From assembly GCA_023402175.1 (NCBI GenBank), contig JAEXCN010000491.1:1-16404 (forward strand): a stretch of DNA of 16,404 nt. The letters run 5' to 3'. Shown here in pieces: positions 7,343 to 14,122 of this stretch. The position numbers and the translations under genes are program-made. The notes beneath the pieces are model-generated. The model made no database searches and was not told where the DNA came from. It was given only the letters and a program-made list of their open reading frames with translations. Each line of letters begins with the position of its first letter. The stretch's first letter is position 1. Source of the stretch: Pseudomonadota bacterium (lineage in GTDB: Bacteria; Myxococcota_A; Polyangia; Polyangiales; Polyangiaceae).

Positions 7343-7413
7343 GAGTCGGCGGCCCGGGACCGCGTTCCCGGAAATCGTACCCGGGCGGGAACGCCGGGCC
7401 GGTCAACCGACTC
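7343..7413. promoter_or_regulatory. Imperfect inverted repeat with mirrored ECF-like promoter elements
   Basis: Almost the whole cytochrome/sigma spacer folds on itself. GAGTCGG (7343-7349) pairs with CCGACTC (7407-7413), CGGCCCGG (7350-7357) with CCGGGCCG (7394-7401), and CGTTCCCG (7363-7370) with CGGGAACG (7386-7393). That is 23 bp in all, with a 5-base bulge on each arm at different places and a 15-base loop. Reading outward, each strand carries GGGAACG, exactly 13 bases, then CCGACTC. GGAAC is the common -35 core of ECF sigma factors, and CGACTC sits where a -10 would. The sigma gene starts 22 bases beyond its CCGACTC, but the cytochrome ATG only 8 bases beyond, so that message would be nearly leaderless. 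A symmetric operator for another regulator is the main alternative. Confidence 0.6.
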
Positions 7414-7435
7414 CCTCTTCCCGCAGGACCGTGAG

Positions 7436-8149
7436 ATGACCTTGCAGACCAGCGCTGACGTCCCGCCGACGGGTCTCACCGACGATCAGATCGTCGCGCG
7501 CGTGCTCGCGGGCGAGACGCAGCTCTTCGAGCACGTCATGCGCCGCTACAACCCGCGCATCTATCGCATCACCCGCGCGATCCTGAAGAACGACGCCGAG
7601 GCCGAGGACGCGATGCAGGACGCGTACGTCCAGGCCTTCACGAACCTCGCCGGCTTCGAAGGACGCGCCAGCTTCGCGACGTGGCTCACGCGCATCGCCG
7701 TCCACGCCGCGCTCGGACGCGTGCGTCGCACGAAGAACATCGCGGTCGTGGAAGACCTCGACGAGATGCAGCTCGCGCCGGAGAACCACCCCATGTCCTC
7801 TCGAGCGATGGCCAAGAGCCCCGAGATCAACGCCGACCATCGGGAGCTGCGGCCCATCCTCGAGGCCGCGATCGACGAGCTACCGGAGCACTACCGGACG
7901 GTGTTCGTCCTTCGCGCGGTCGAGGATCTGGACGTGGCCGAGGCCGCCGCGGCCCTCGATCTTCAGGAGGAGACGGTCCGAACACGCTTCTTCCGCGCCC
8001 GCGCGCTGCTGAAGGAGTCGCTGCTCCAGAAGATCGACGGCGTCACGCACGACGTCTACGCGCTCCATCTGAGCCGTTGCGACCGCATCGTCGCGGCTGT
8101 CCTCGCACGCATCGGCGTCGGCCTCGAGCACCTGCAGCAGGACAGCTGA
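7436..8149 (+). CDS. ECF-type RNA polymerase sigma factor
   Basis: The 237-residue protein has sigma region 2 at about residues 26-96, with D-A-E-D-A-M-Q-D-A-Y-V-Q-A-F and F-A-T-W-L-T-R-I-A. Region 4 lies at about 140-195, with I-D-E-L-P-E-H-Y-R-T-V-F-V-L-R and E-E-T-V-R-T-R-F-F-R-A-R. There is no region 3, so it is an ECF sigma factor close to the RpoE-like type. A C-terminal extension of about 40 residues includes R-C-D-R-I-V, which I associate with related delta-proteobacterial sigma factors. ATG 7436 has an AGGA about eight bases upstream. No anti-sigma gene is adjacent, so its activity may be controlled by the extension or from elsewhere. The spacer upstream holds a candidate self-recognised promoter facing both ways, linking it to the cytochrome gene. 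Confidence 0.93.
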   Translation: MTLQTSADVPPTGLTDDQIVARVLAGETQLFEHVMRRYNPRIYRITRAILKNDAEAEDAMQDAYVQAFTNLAGFEGRASFATWLTRIAVHAALGRVRRTKNIAVVEDLDEMQLAPENHPMSSRAMAKSPEINADHRELRPILEAAIDELPEHYRTVFVLRAVEDLDVAEAAAALDLQEETVRTRFFRARALLKESLLQKIDGVTHDVYALHLSRCDRIVAAVLARIGVGLEHLQQDS

Positions 8150-8210
8150 CGCCGTCCCACAGGGACCGATTCGATCATCCTGTCGTTTCCGCGCGTGCGA
8201 GGGCGTGTGC

Positions 8211-8229
8211 CTACGTCAAAGTGGCGTAG
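8211..8229 (+). promoter_or_regulatory. Hairpin between the ECF sigma gene and pckG
   Basis: CTACGTCAAAGTGGCGTAG folds into an 8-bp stem (one T-G wobble) with a 3-base loop. It lies 61 bases after the sigma stop and about 150 before pckG. No T-tract follows. It could end the sigma transcript or be an operator for pckG; nothing else was recognised in the 230-base spacer 8150-8379. Confidence 0.3.
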
Positions 8230-8379
8230 TGACGCCCGTCGGAGCGGCGTTTCGGCGCTCGTCACCGGGAAGCAGCAGTTCTCGATCGGACGCGAGCGCT
8301 GACCATCGGCGGATGTGCGGCCTCGCGCGTCGGTACGGGAGTTGCTCTGGGCGCCGGGCGCGATGAGAGGCGCGAACAC

Positions 8380-10167
8380 GTGATGAGAAACATCGAGATC
8401 GAGTCCTGGGTTGCCGACGTCGCGGGCCACACGAAGCCCGCCGCAATCCACTGGTGTGACGGCAGCGCGCAGGAGGCCGAGGAGCTGACGAAGCGAATGC
8501 TCGCGAGCGGAACGCTCCTTCCGCTAGACGAAGCTCGCTATCCGCGGTCGTACCTCCATCGATCGCATCCGTCCGACGTCGCGCGGACCGAGAACCTGAC
8601 GTTCATCTGTTCGAAGAAGAAGGACGACGCAGGAACGACGAACAACTGGATGAGCCCCGACGATGCGACGCGCAACGTCTGGCCGCTCTTCGCTGGCGCG
8701 ATGGCCGGACGCACGATGTACGTCGTCCCGTATCTCATGGGGCCGGTCGGCTCGAAGTACGCACGCGTCGGCGTCGAGCTCACGGACAGCCCGTACGTCG
8801 CGCTGAGCCTTCGCTCGATGACGCGCATGGGCGACGTCGCGCTGCGAGAGCTACAGCGCTCGGACTCGAGCGCGTCCAGCGAGGTGCGCACCGGCAAGTT
8901 CGTCCGCGGCATCCACAGCCTCGGCGACCTCTCGCCCGAGCGTCGGTTCATCCTTCACTTCCCCGAGACGCGCACGATCTGGAGCATCGGCAGCGGCTAC
9001 GGCGGCAATGCGCTCCTCAGCAAGAAGTGCCACGCGCTTCGCATCGCGAGCGTGGAGGCGCGCGACGAGGGCTGGCTCGCCGAGCACATGATGATCATCG
9101 GCGTGACGAACCCGCGCGGCAAGAAGCACTACATCGCCGCGGCGTTCCCGAGCGCTTGCGGGAAGACGAACCTCGCGATGCTCGTGCCGAAGCTCCCCGG
9201 CTGGACCGTCGAGACGGTCGGCGACGACATCTGCTGGATGCACGTGGGCGACGACGGTCGCCTATGGGCGATCAATCCCGAGGCGGGCTTCTTCGGCGTC
9301 GCGCCTGGGACGAGCGCGAAGACGAACCCGAACGCGCTCGCGGCGCTAGACCACGACGTCATCTTCACGAACGTCGCGATGCGCGCGGATCGGACGCCGT
9401 GGTGGGAAGGCAAGGAGCCGCTTCGCGAGGGCGAGACGCTCCGGGACTGGCGCGGCAACGAGTGGACGGCGACAGCGAAGGATCCTGCCGCACATCCGAA
9501 CTCGCGCTTCACGGTCTCGGCGCGCCAGTGCCCGAGCATCGGAGCATCGTTCGACGATCCGCGTGGCGTGCCGATCTCGGCGATCCTGTTCGGGGGCCGA
9601 CGCGCGAAGCTCGCGCCGCTCGTGTACGAAGCGCGCGACTGGGCGCACGGCGTGTACGTCGGCGCGACGCTCGTGTCGGAGACGACGGCGGCGGCGACGG
9701 GCGCGGTCGGGATCCCGCGGAACGATCCGATGGCGATGCTCCCCTTCTGCGGTTACAACGTCGCCGATTACCTCGACCACTGGCTGTCGATGGGACGAAG
9801 GCTCGTGACCCCGCCGCGCATCTTCCATGTGAACTGGTTCAAGACGGGCGCGGACGGGAAGATCTTGTGGCCCGGCTTCGGCGACAACGTCCGTGTGCTC
9901 GACTGGATCGTGGAACGCGTCGCCGGTCGAGCTCCTGCGCGCTCGACGGCGATCGGCAACCTGCCGACGACCGAGAGCCTCGACGTCTCCGGGCTCGAGC
10001 TCCCTCGCGAGCACCTCGAGGCGCTCCTTTCGGTCGATCCGCAGTCCTGGCTCGCCGAGGTCGAGCAGAACGGCGCGTTCCTGTCCAAGCTCGGCGACAG
10101 GCTTCCCGAGGCGCTGTGGAACGAGCATCGCTCGCTCCGCGATCGCCTTCGTGCTTCGATATCGTGA
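8380..10167 (+). CDS. pckG: Phosphoenolpyruvate carboxykinase (GTP)
   Basis: This cytosolic enzyme converts oxaloacetate and GTP to phosphoenolpyruvate, CO2 and GDP, the entry step of gluconeogenesis. The 595 residues match the usual size of about 600. Visible signatures are the substrate region F-I-C-S-K-K-K-D-D-A-G-T-T-N-N-W (76-90), the oxaloacetate/PEP-binding Y-G-G-N (207-210), the P-loop F-P-S-A-C-G-K-T-N (256-264) with its hyper-reactive Cys, the metal-binding G-D-D-I-C-W-M (281-287), N-P-E-A-G-F-F-G-V-A-P-G-T (299-311) and R-F-T-V-S-A-R-Q-C-P-S-I further on. Nothing appears missing. GTG 8380 fits the GAGAGG site (8365-8370, nine bases away) slightly better than ATG 8383. A methyltransferase gene overlaps its stop by four bases. 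Myxobacteria living on amino acids and lipids depend on gluconeogenesis, which fits. Confidence 0.97.
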   Translation: MMRNIEIESWVADVAGHTKPAAIHWCDGSAQEAEELTKRMLASGTLLPLDEARYPRSYLHRSHPSDVARTENLTFICSKKKDDAGTTNNWMSPDDATRNVWPLFAGAMAGRTMYVVPYLMGPVGSKYARVGVELTDSPYVALSLRSMTRMGDVALRELQRSDSSASSEVRTGKFVRGIHSLGDLSPERRFILHFPETRTIWSIGSGYGGNALLSKKCHALRIASVEARDEGWLAEHMMIIGVTNPRGKKHYIAAAFPSACGKTNLAMLVPKLPGWTVETVGDDICWMHVGDDGRLWAINPEAGFFGVAPGTSAKTNPNALAALDHDVIFTNVAMRADRTPWWEGKEPLREGETLRDWRGNEWTATAKDPAAHPNSRFTVSARQCPSIGASFDDPRGVPISAILFGGRRAKLAPLVYEARDWAHGVYVGATLVSETTAAATGAVGIPRNDPMAMLPFCGYNVADYLDHWLSMGRRLVTPPRIFHVNWFKTGADGKILWPGFGDNVRVLDWIVERVAGRAPARSTAIGNLPTTESLDVSGLELPREHLEALLSVDPQSWLAEVEQNGAFLSKLGDRLPEALWNEHRSLRDRLRASIS

Positions 10168-10961
10168 GTAGCTCTCGCTCTACGGCCGCGATGCAGGCCC
10201 CCATCCTCGATCACATCAGCCGCATTCGCGACACGCTTCGGAGCGGAACGCTCGTCGACGATCGCATCTTCGACGACGTCTTCCCGCTCCATATCCGGCG
10301 TGCCTCGAGCATTCACTGGACACCGGTGGAGGTCGCGTTCCGCGCGGCGAAGCTCCTCGCGGTCGAGCCTGGCGCGCGCCTGCTCGACATCGGATCGGGC
10401 GTCGGCAAGTTCTGCATCGTCGCCGCCGCCGCATGCGATGCGCGGGTGCGAGGGATCGAGCATCGGCCTCATCTCGTCGAGATCGCCGAGCGCGCCGCCG
10501 CTCGCGTCGAAGTCGACGTGACGTTCACGACCGGGACCTTCAGGCCAGAGGATGGCCAGGAGGTCGACGGCATCTACCTGTTCAACCCTTTCGGAGAGAA
10601 CCTCTGCGGGTCGTCGGACTCCATCGACGTCACCGTCGAGCGCAGCAGAGCGCGGTTCGAGCGCGACATCGCGATGCTCGAGGACCTCTTCCGCGAGGCG
10701 CGCGTCGGCATGCGCGTCGTGACGTATTGCGGGTTCGGCGGTCGGATGCCGGCCGGCTACACGCTCGCCACCCGCGAGCGGTGCGCCGGCACGATCGAGG
10801 TGTGGGTCAAGACCGAGCGCGGCGGGCGACGAACGAGCATCGGACGAGACGCTACTTCGGCGGGGGCGGCGCCTCGAGCTTCGGCGGGGGCGGCGCCTCG
10901 ACCTTCCGCGCGACCGTGCCCGGCGGGTTCTGGTACCAGCCCGGATCTTCGTAGCTCGTGA
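10164..10961 (+). CDS. Class I SAM-dependent methyltransferase
   Basis: GTG 10164 overlaps the pckG stop (GTGA); ATG 10191 is the alternative. The frame is open far back into pckG, but that part is a shadow. The 265-residue protein has a Rossmann-type methyltransferase core: motif I L-L-D-I-G-S-G-V-G-K-F at about 73-83, an acidic strand end G-I-E-H near 97-100 and a post-motif Y-L-F-N-P-F-G-E-N near 138-146, after which F-E-R-D-I-A-M-L leads into the last strands ending I-E-V-W-V-K-T. N-P-F in place of the common N-P-P-Y resembles some histone- or protein-type methyltransferases; the substrate cannot be named. From about residue 230 the sequence is the antisense of the convergent multicopper oxidase gene, a low-complexity Ala/Pro/Arg tail likely without function. 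Co-transcription with pckG is probable. Confidence 0.8.
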   Translation: MSSSRSTAAMQAPILDHISRIRDTLRSGTLVDDRIFDDVFPLHIRRASSIHWTPVEVAFRAAKLLAVEPGARLLDIGSGVGKFCIVAAAACDARVRGIEHRPHLVEIAERAAARVEVDVTFTTGTFRPEDGQEVDGIYLFNPFGENLCGSSDSIDVTVERSRARFERDIAMLEDLFREARVGMRVVTYCGFGGRMPAGYTLATRERCAGTIEVWVKTERGGRRTSIGRDATSAGAAPRASAGAAPRPSARPCPAGSGTSPDLRSS

Positions 10962-12123
10962 TGCCGGCGCGCACCTTGAGGATGGTGAACATGCCGCCCA
11001 TCTCGACGGGGCCGAATGGACCTTCGCCGGCCATCATCGGCAGCGTGTTCTTCGGACGGCCCATCTCCATCATGTTGCCCATGCCGTTCTCGCCCATCGC
11101 CATGTAGCCGGGCAGGATCGACTTCACGCGGTCCTCGAGCGCCTTCGGCTGCTTCACGCCGAGCATGTTGGGGACGTCGTGGCTCATCGCGTTCATCGTG
11201 TGATGCGACTTGTGGCAATGAAACGCCCAGTCCCCTTCGACGTCCGCGACGAGCTCGACGGTACGTGTCGAGCCGACCGGGACGTTGACGGTCGTCTCCG
11301 GCCTCCGCGCGGATCTCGGTACGGGCCCGCCGTCGGTGCTCACCTCCTCGAACCTGTAGCCGTGGACGTGGATCGGATGACTGTCCATCGTCAGGTTGCC
11401 GAACGTGAAGCGCACGCGCTCGCCCTTCTTCACGACCCAGGGATCGGTCCCCGGCCAGACGCGGCTGTTGAACGTGAAGAGGTTGAAGTCCGTCATCACG
11501 TTCGGGTTCGGCGTGGCCGTACCCGGCTCGACGAACCACTCGCCGAGCATGACGACGAAGTGGCGATCGACCTTCGGGACCTCGGGCACTTTCGGGTGGA
11601 TGACGAAGAAGCCCATCATGCCCATCGCCATCTGGACCATCTCGTCCGAGTGCGGGTGGTACATGAAGACGCCGTTCTGCTTCAGCGTGAACTCGTAGAC
11701 GTAGGTCTCGCCCGGCTCGATGTGCGGCTGGTTCAGGCCAGCGACGCCGTCCATCCCGTTCGGGAGGAAGATGCCGTGCCAGTGCACGCTGGTTCGCTCG
11801 GGCAGCTTGTTCGTCACGTAGAAGCGGACGCGATCGCCCTCGACCGCCTCGATCGTCGGTCCCGGCGTCGAGCCGTTGTAGCCCCACGCATTGACGACCA
11901 TCCCCTTCGCGAACTCGCGCTTGACGGGCTCGGCCGTGAGGCGGAACTCCTTCACGCCGTTGTTCATCGTGTACGGCAGCGTGGAGCCGTTCGGCGTGAC
12001 GACGGGGACGTACGGCAAGCGCGCCGGTGCAGGCTGCGCGGCCGCCGCTCGCGGGAAAGCGGCCACCCCGATGATAGTTGCGAGCAGAACGCAGAGCATT
12101 GCTCGGATGGAGATCGACTTCAT
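10852..12123 (-). CDS. Multicopper oxidase (copper-resistance type)
   Basis: ATG 12123 has GAGGAAG just upstream and opens a signal peptide (M-K-S-I-S-I-R ... A-A-A-A-Q); no twin-arginine motif is seen, unusual for this family. The 423-residue protein carries all copper ligand motifs in order: H-W-H-G (114-117), H-P-H (156-158), H-P-I-H-V-H-G (249-255) and H-C-H-K-S-H-H (302-308) with the likely axial Met 313. It should oxidise a substrate, plausibly Cu(I) or phenols, while reducing oxygen to water in the periplasm. A Met-rich stretch (about 341-378, many M-G and M-M pairs) follows, as in copper-detoxifying members. The C-terminus is a K-V-E-A-P-P-P-P tandem repeat. It is the last gene of the metal operon, 7 bases after the TolC-like gene, and overlaps the convergent methyltransferase gene by 110 bases. 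Confidence 0.93.
   Translation of the reverse strand: MKSISIRAMLCVLLATIIGVAAFPRAAAAQPAPARLPYVPVVTPNGSTLPYTMNNGVKEFRLTAEPVKREFAKGMVVNAWGYNGSTPGPTIEAVEGDRVRFYVTNKLPERTSVHWHGIFLPNGMDGVAGLNQPHIEPGETYVYEFTLKQNGVFMYHPHSDEMVQMAMGMMGFFVIHPKVPEVPKVDRHFVVMLGEWFVEPGTATPNPNVMTDFNLFTFNSRVWPGTDPWVVKKGERVRFTFGNLTMDSHPIHVHGYRFEEVSTDGGPVPRSARRPETTVNVPVGSTRTVELVADVEGDWAFHCHKSHHTMNAMSHDVPNMLGVKQPKALEDRVKSILPGYMAMGENGMGNMMEMGRPKNTLPMMAGEGPFGPVEMGGMFTILKVRAGITSYEDPGWYQNPPGTVARKVEAPPPPKLEAPPPPK
10855..10902. repeat. 24-bp tandem repeat at the overlap of two convergent genes
   Basis: Two 24-base units (10855-10878 and 10879-10902, identical except for the last base) encode E-A-P-P-P-P-K-type octapeptides of the oxidase on the minus strand and A-G-A-A-P-R-A-S-type octapeptides in the methyltransferase tail on the plus strand. 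The period keeps both frames intact. Confidence 0.9.
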
Positions 12124-12130
12124 GGCTTCC

Positions 12131-13564
12131 TCAGTGCGAATGCGAGTGGGCAGGCGGGGGCGGCGCGACGGTCGACGTTCCCGGACCGGCGCTCGGCGAC
12201 GAGCTGGCGCCTTCGATGCGCCCGCCGATGGCGCGCTCGAGATCGCTGCGCGCAATCCAGTAGTCGCGGAGCGCTTCGATGTACTCGCGGTACGCTTCGA
12301 ACTCGCTCTGTTTGGCCTGGATCAGCTGATAGACGCCGATGAGCATGGCGTCGTATTGCTCCTGCGAGAAGCGGACGACGTTCTCGCGGAGCGGGACGAC
12401 GACCTTTCCGTATTCCTCGACGACGCCGCGTGCCGTCAGCACGCGCGCCCTCGTCGAGCGGACATCGGCGCGGACGTCGATCGCGAGCGCCTGGAGCTCG
12501 TTCTCGCCTTGCCGCGCGTATGCCTCGAGTTTCGCGATCTGCGCCTGCCGCTGATCGAACAGCGGGATCTCGAGCCCGACGCTCGGCCCGAACGACAGGC
12601 GCTTGTTGCTGCGCAGCCGGCCGGCATCGACGGACACGTTGACCATCCCCGTCCAGCGCGTCGTCTTTGCGAGCGACAGTGCATATTGCATCGCCTGCAC
12701 GCTGCGCCGCGCCGCTCCGACGTCGAGCCGCTGCGCGATCGAGACCGACTCGAGCCGCTCGAGCGGGGCCTCTTCTTTCGGCATCTCCGGGAGCTTCGGC
12801 GTCGGCTTCCATCCCGTGCGCGCGCCCCACGTTCCCATCAGCTTGTTGAGTCGCTCACGCGCGACCGCGGCCTCACCTTCGGCGCGCTTGCGATCGAGCG
12901 TCGTCTGCGACGCGAGCCCGAGCTCGGTGTTGAGCGCGAGGTCGCTCATGTTGCCGGCGTCGTACTGACGGCGAGCGAGATCGGCGGAGGTGCTCGCCGT
13001 CTCCTCGACGAGGCGACGCATCGCAAGCACCTGCTCGGCAGCCTGCACCGTGTAGAAGGCCTCGCGGACCTCGGAGGCGAGCTCGAGGATCTCGTCGCCG
13101 ACTTCGAGCTTCGTCGCCTCGAGCTCCGTCGCAGCAACGCGCTTGCGCATCGGCATCGTGATGATGTCGAGGAAGTCCAGCTCCACCGACGCGACGAGGT
13201 TCGGCTGGATGTGCTCGGCCTCCCAGGCGGTGCGACCGATCCCGAAGACAGGGTTCTTCAGGAGGCCGGCCTGCACGAGATCGGCCTGCGCGATCGCGAG
13301 CTCCTCGAGCTTCGTGCGTAGCCGCGGGCTCCCGAGGAGCGCCACCTGCACGGCGGCATCGGCCGTGAGCTCGCGCTGGAGGAGCTGGTCGATTGCGCGC
13401 GCGGCCTCCTTGTCCTCGGCGGTCCCCTGATCCCACCGGATGGTGTGACCGGAGCGCGCCTTTACCGTCTGCGCGACGTCGTCGAAGGCGGGCTTCGCCG
13501 ACGTCGACGCGCAGCCCACGAGAAGGGCGCCGAGAGCGCCCAGCGCCAGGAGCTTGCGGATCAT
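12131..13564 (-). CDS. TolC-family outer-membrane efflux lipoprotein
   Basis: The 477-residue protein starts at ATG 13564, 7 bases after the stop of the upstream gene, with a weak ribosome site overlapping that stop. A lipobox L-L-V-G-C (Cys 18) marks it as a lipoprotein, as in CusC/OprM-type channels. The body is rich in long amphipathic helices with Arg, Glu and Ala, in two related halves (about 70-245 and 290-450), as expected for the coiled-coil barrel of TolC; G-L-L-K-N-P-V-F and S-V-G-L-E-I-P-L-F-D-Q-R-Q-A are the usual strand segments. The last residues A-H-S-H-S-H are an unusual His-rich end, a possible metal site. Its operon partners are a metal-binding lipoprotein and a multicopper oxidase, but no RND pump or membrane-fusion protein is present, so it either pairs with a pump elsewhere or has a pump-free role. 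Confidence 0.9.
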   Translation of the reverse strand: MIRKLLALGALGALLVGCASTSAKPAFDDVAQTVKARSGHTIRWDQGTAEDKEAARAIDQLLQRELTADAAVQVALLGSPRLRTKLEELAIAQADLVQAGLLKNPVFGIGRTAWEAEHIQPNLVASVELDFLDIITMPMRKRVAATELEATKLEVGDEILELASEVREAFYTVQAAEQVLAMRRLVEETASTSADLARRQYDAGNMSDLALNTELGLASQTTLDRKRAEGEAAVARERLNKLMGTWGARTGWKPTPKLPEMPKEEAPLERLESVSIAQRLDVGAARRSVQAMQYALSLAKTTRWTGMVNVSVDAGRLRSNKRLSFGPSVGLEIPLFDQRQAQIAKLEAYARQGENELQALAIDVRADVRSTRARVLTARGVVEEYGKVVVPLRENVVRFSQEQYDAMLIGVYQLIQAKQSEFEAYREYIEALRDYWIARSDLERAIGGRIEGASSSPSAGPGTSTVAPPPPAHSHSH

Positions 13565-13571
13565 CGCGCCG

Positions 13572-13952
13572 TCACTTCTTCGGCACGAGCTTCATGTTGC
13601 ACTTCGGGCAGAGCGCCCCGGGTGCATTCGACGTCACCTCGGGATGCATCGGGCAGACGTAGACGACGCCCTCTGTTCCTCCGTCGGAGGAGGCGGGAAC
13701 CTCGTTCGCCTCGTCATGCGCATGCGCGTGGCCGTGGTGATCGTGACCGCCGGACTTGGCGGCAGGCTCGGAGCTCGGGGGCGCTGGGATCGCGGCGGCG
13801 ACCATCACCGGGCTCGCCCCTTCCGGAGCGTTCGGGCTCGACGGATCGTGCCGCGACTGCGACACCTGCATCGGCGCGGGCGAGCACGCGGCGACGAGGA
13901 CGAACGCCGCCATCGACGGGGCGAGCTTCACGAGAACACGCATACGGGACAT
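13572..13952 (-). CDS. His-rich lipoprotein with heavy-metal-binding domain
   Basis: ATG 13952 is chosen for the GAGAAAGG site about seven bases upstream; the frame runs up to 13994 and ATG 13943 is also possible. The 126-residue product has a lipoprotein signal ending L-V-A-A-C (Cys 23) and a Pro/Ser/Ala linker. A His-rich run follows (H-D-H-H-G-H-A-H-A-H, 70-79), then a heavy-metal-binding domain at about 97-124: V-Y-V-C-P-M-H-P-E ... C-P-K-C-N-M-K-L. That domain is found in copper-related proteins such as CusB-like subunits and P-type ATPases. Here it stands alone on a tether, so it probably captures or shuttles copper in the periplasm. It is the first gene of the three-gene operon and lies 170 bases downstream of a CorE-type sigma gene. 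Confidence 0.88.
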   Translation of the reverse strand: MSRMRVLVKLAPSMAAFVLVAACSPAPMQVSQSRHDPSSPNAPEGASPVMVAAAIPAPPSSEPAAKSGGHDHHGHAHAHDEANEVPASSDGGTEGVVYVCPMHPEVTSNAPGALCPKCNMKLVPKK

Positions 13953-14061
13953 GGCTGACCTTTCTCGGCGCGCTTGAAGAAGACGCGAGCGCATCGACTT
14001 CTAGCCGGCTCGTCGGACTTCGTGACTCGGAGAACGAGCTCGAAAGCGCCGACCGATCCTG

Positions 14062-14089
14062 CAGACGCACGACGAGGCCGAGGATTACA
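14062..14089 (-). promoter_or_regulatory. Candidate ECF promoter of the metal operon
   Basis: On the minus strand, TGTAAT (14089-14084) and CGTCTG (14067-14062) are 16 bases apart, a spacing and form common among ECF promoters (AAC/AAT-type -35, CGTC-type -10). It lies in the 170-base spacer before the His-rich lipoprotein gene and would leave a leader of about 100 bases. The neighbouring CorE-type sigma factor is the obvious candidate to use it. Selected by eye, so chance is possible. Confidence 0.35.
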
Positions 14090-14122
14090 CCCCGAAGGCG
14101 ACGGTCTCTGCCCGCCGCGCGC

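Noticed and set aside
9346..10128. 260-codon minus-strand frame across pckG
   Set aside because: Antisense shadow of a clearly conserved enzyme, with no start signal or motif.
9027..10163. Extension of the methyltransferase frame inside pckG
   Set aside because: It is an Arg-rich shadow of the pckG coding sequence; the GTG overlapping the pckG stop is the sensible start.
11179..12342. 387-codon plus-strand open frame
   Set aside because: It is antisense to the multicopper oxidase, whose copper motifs are complete; the product has the Arg/Asp/His bias of a shadow.
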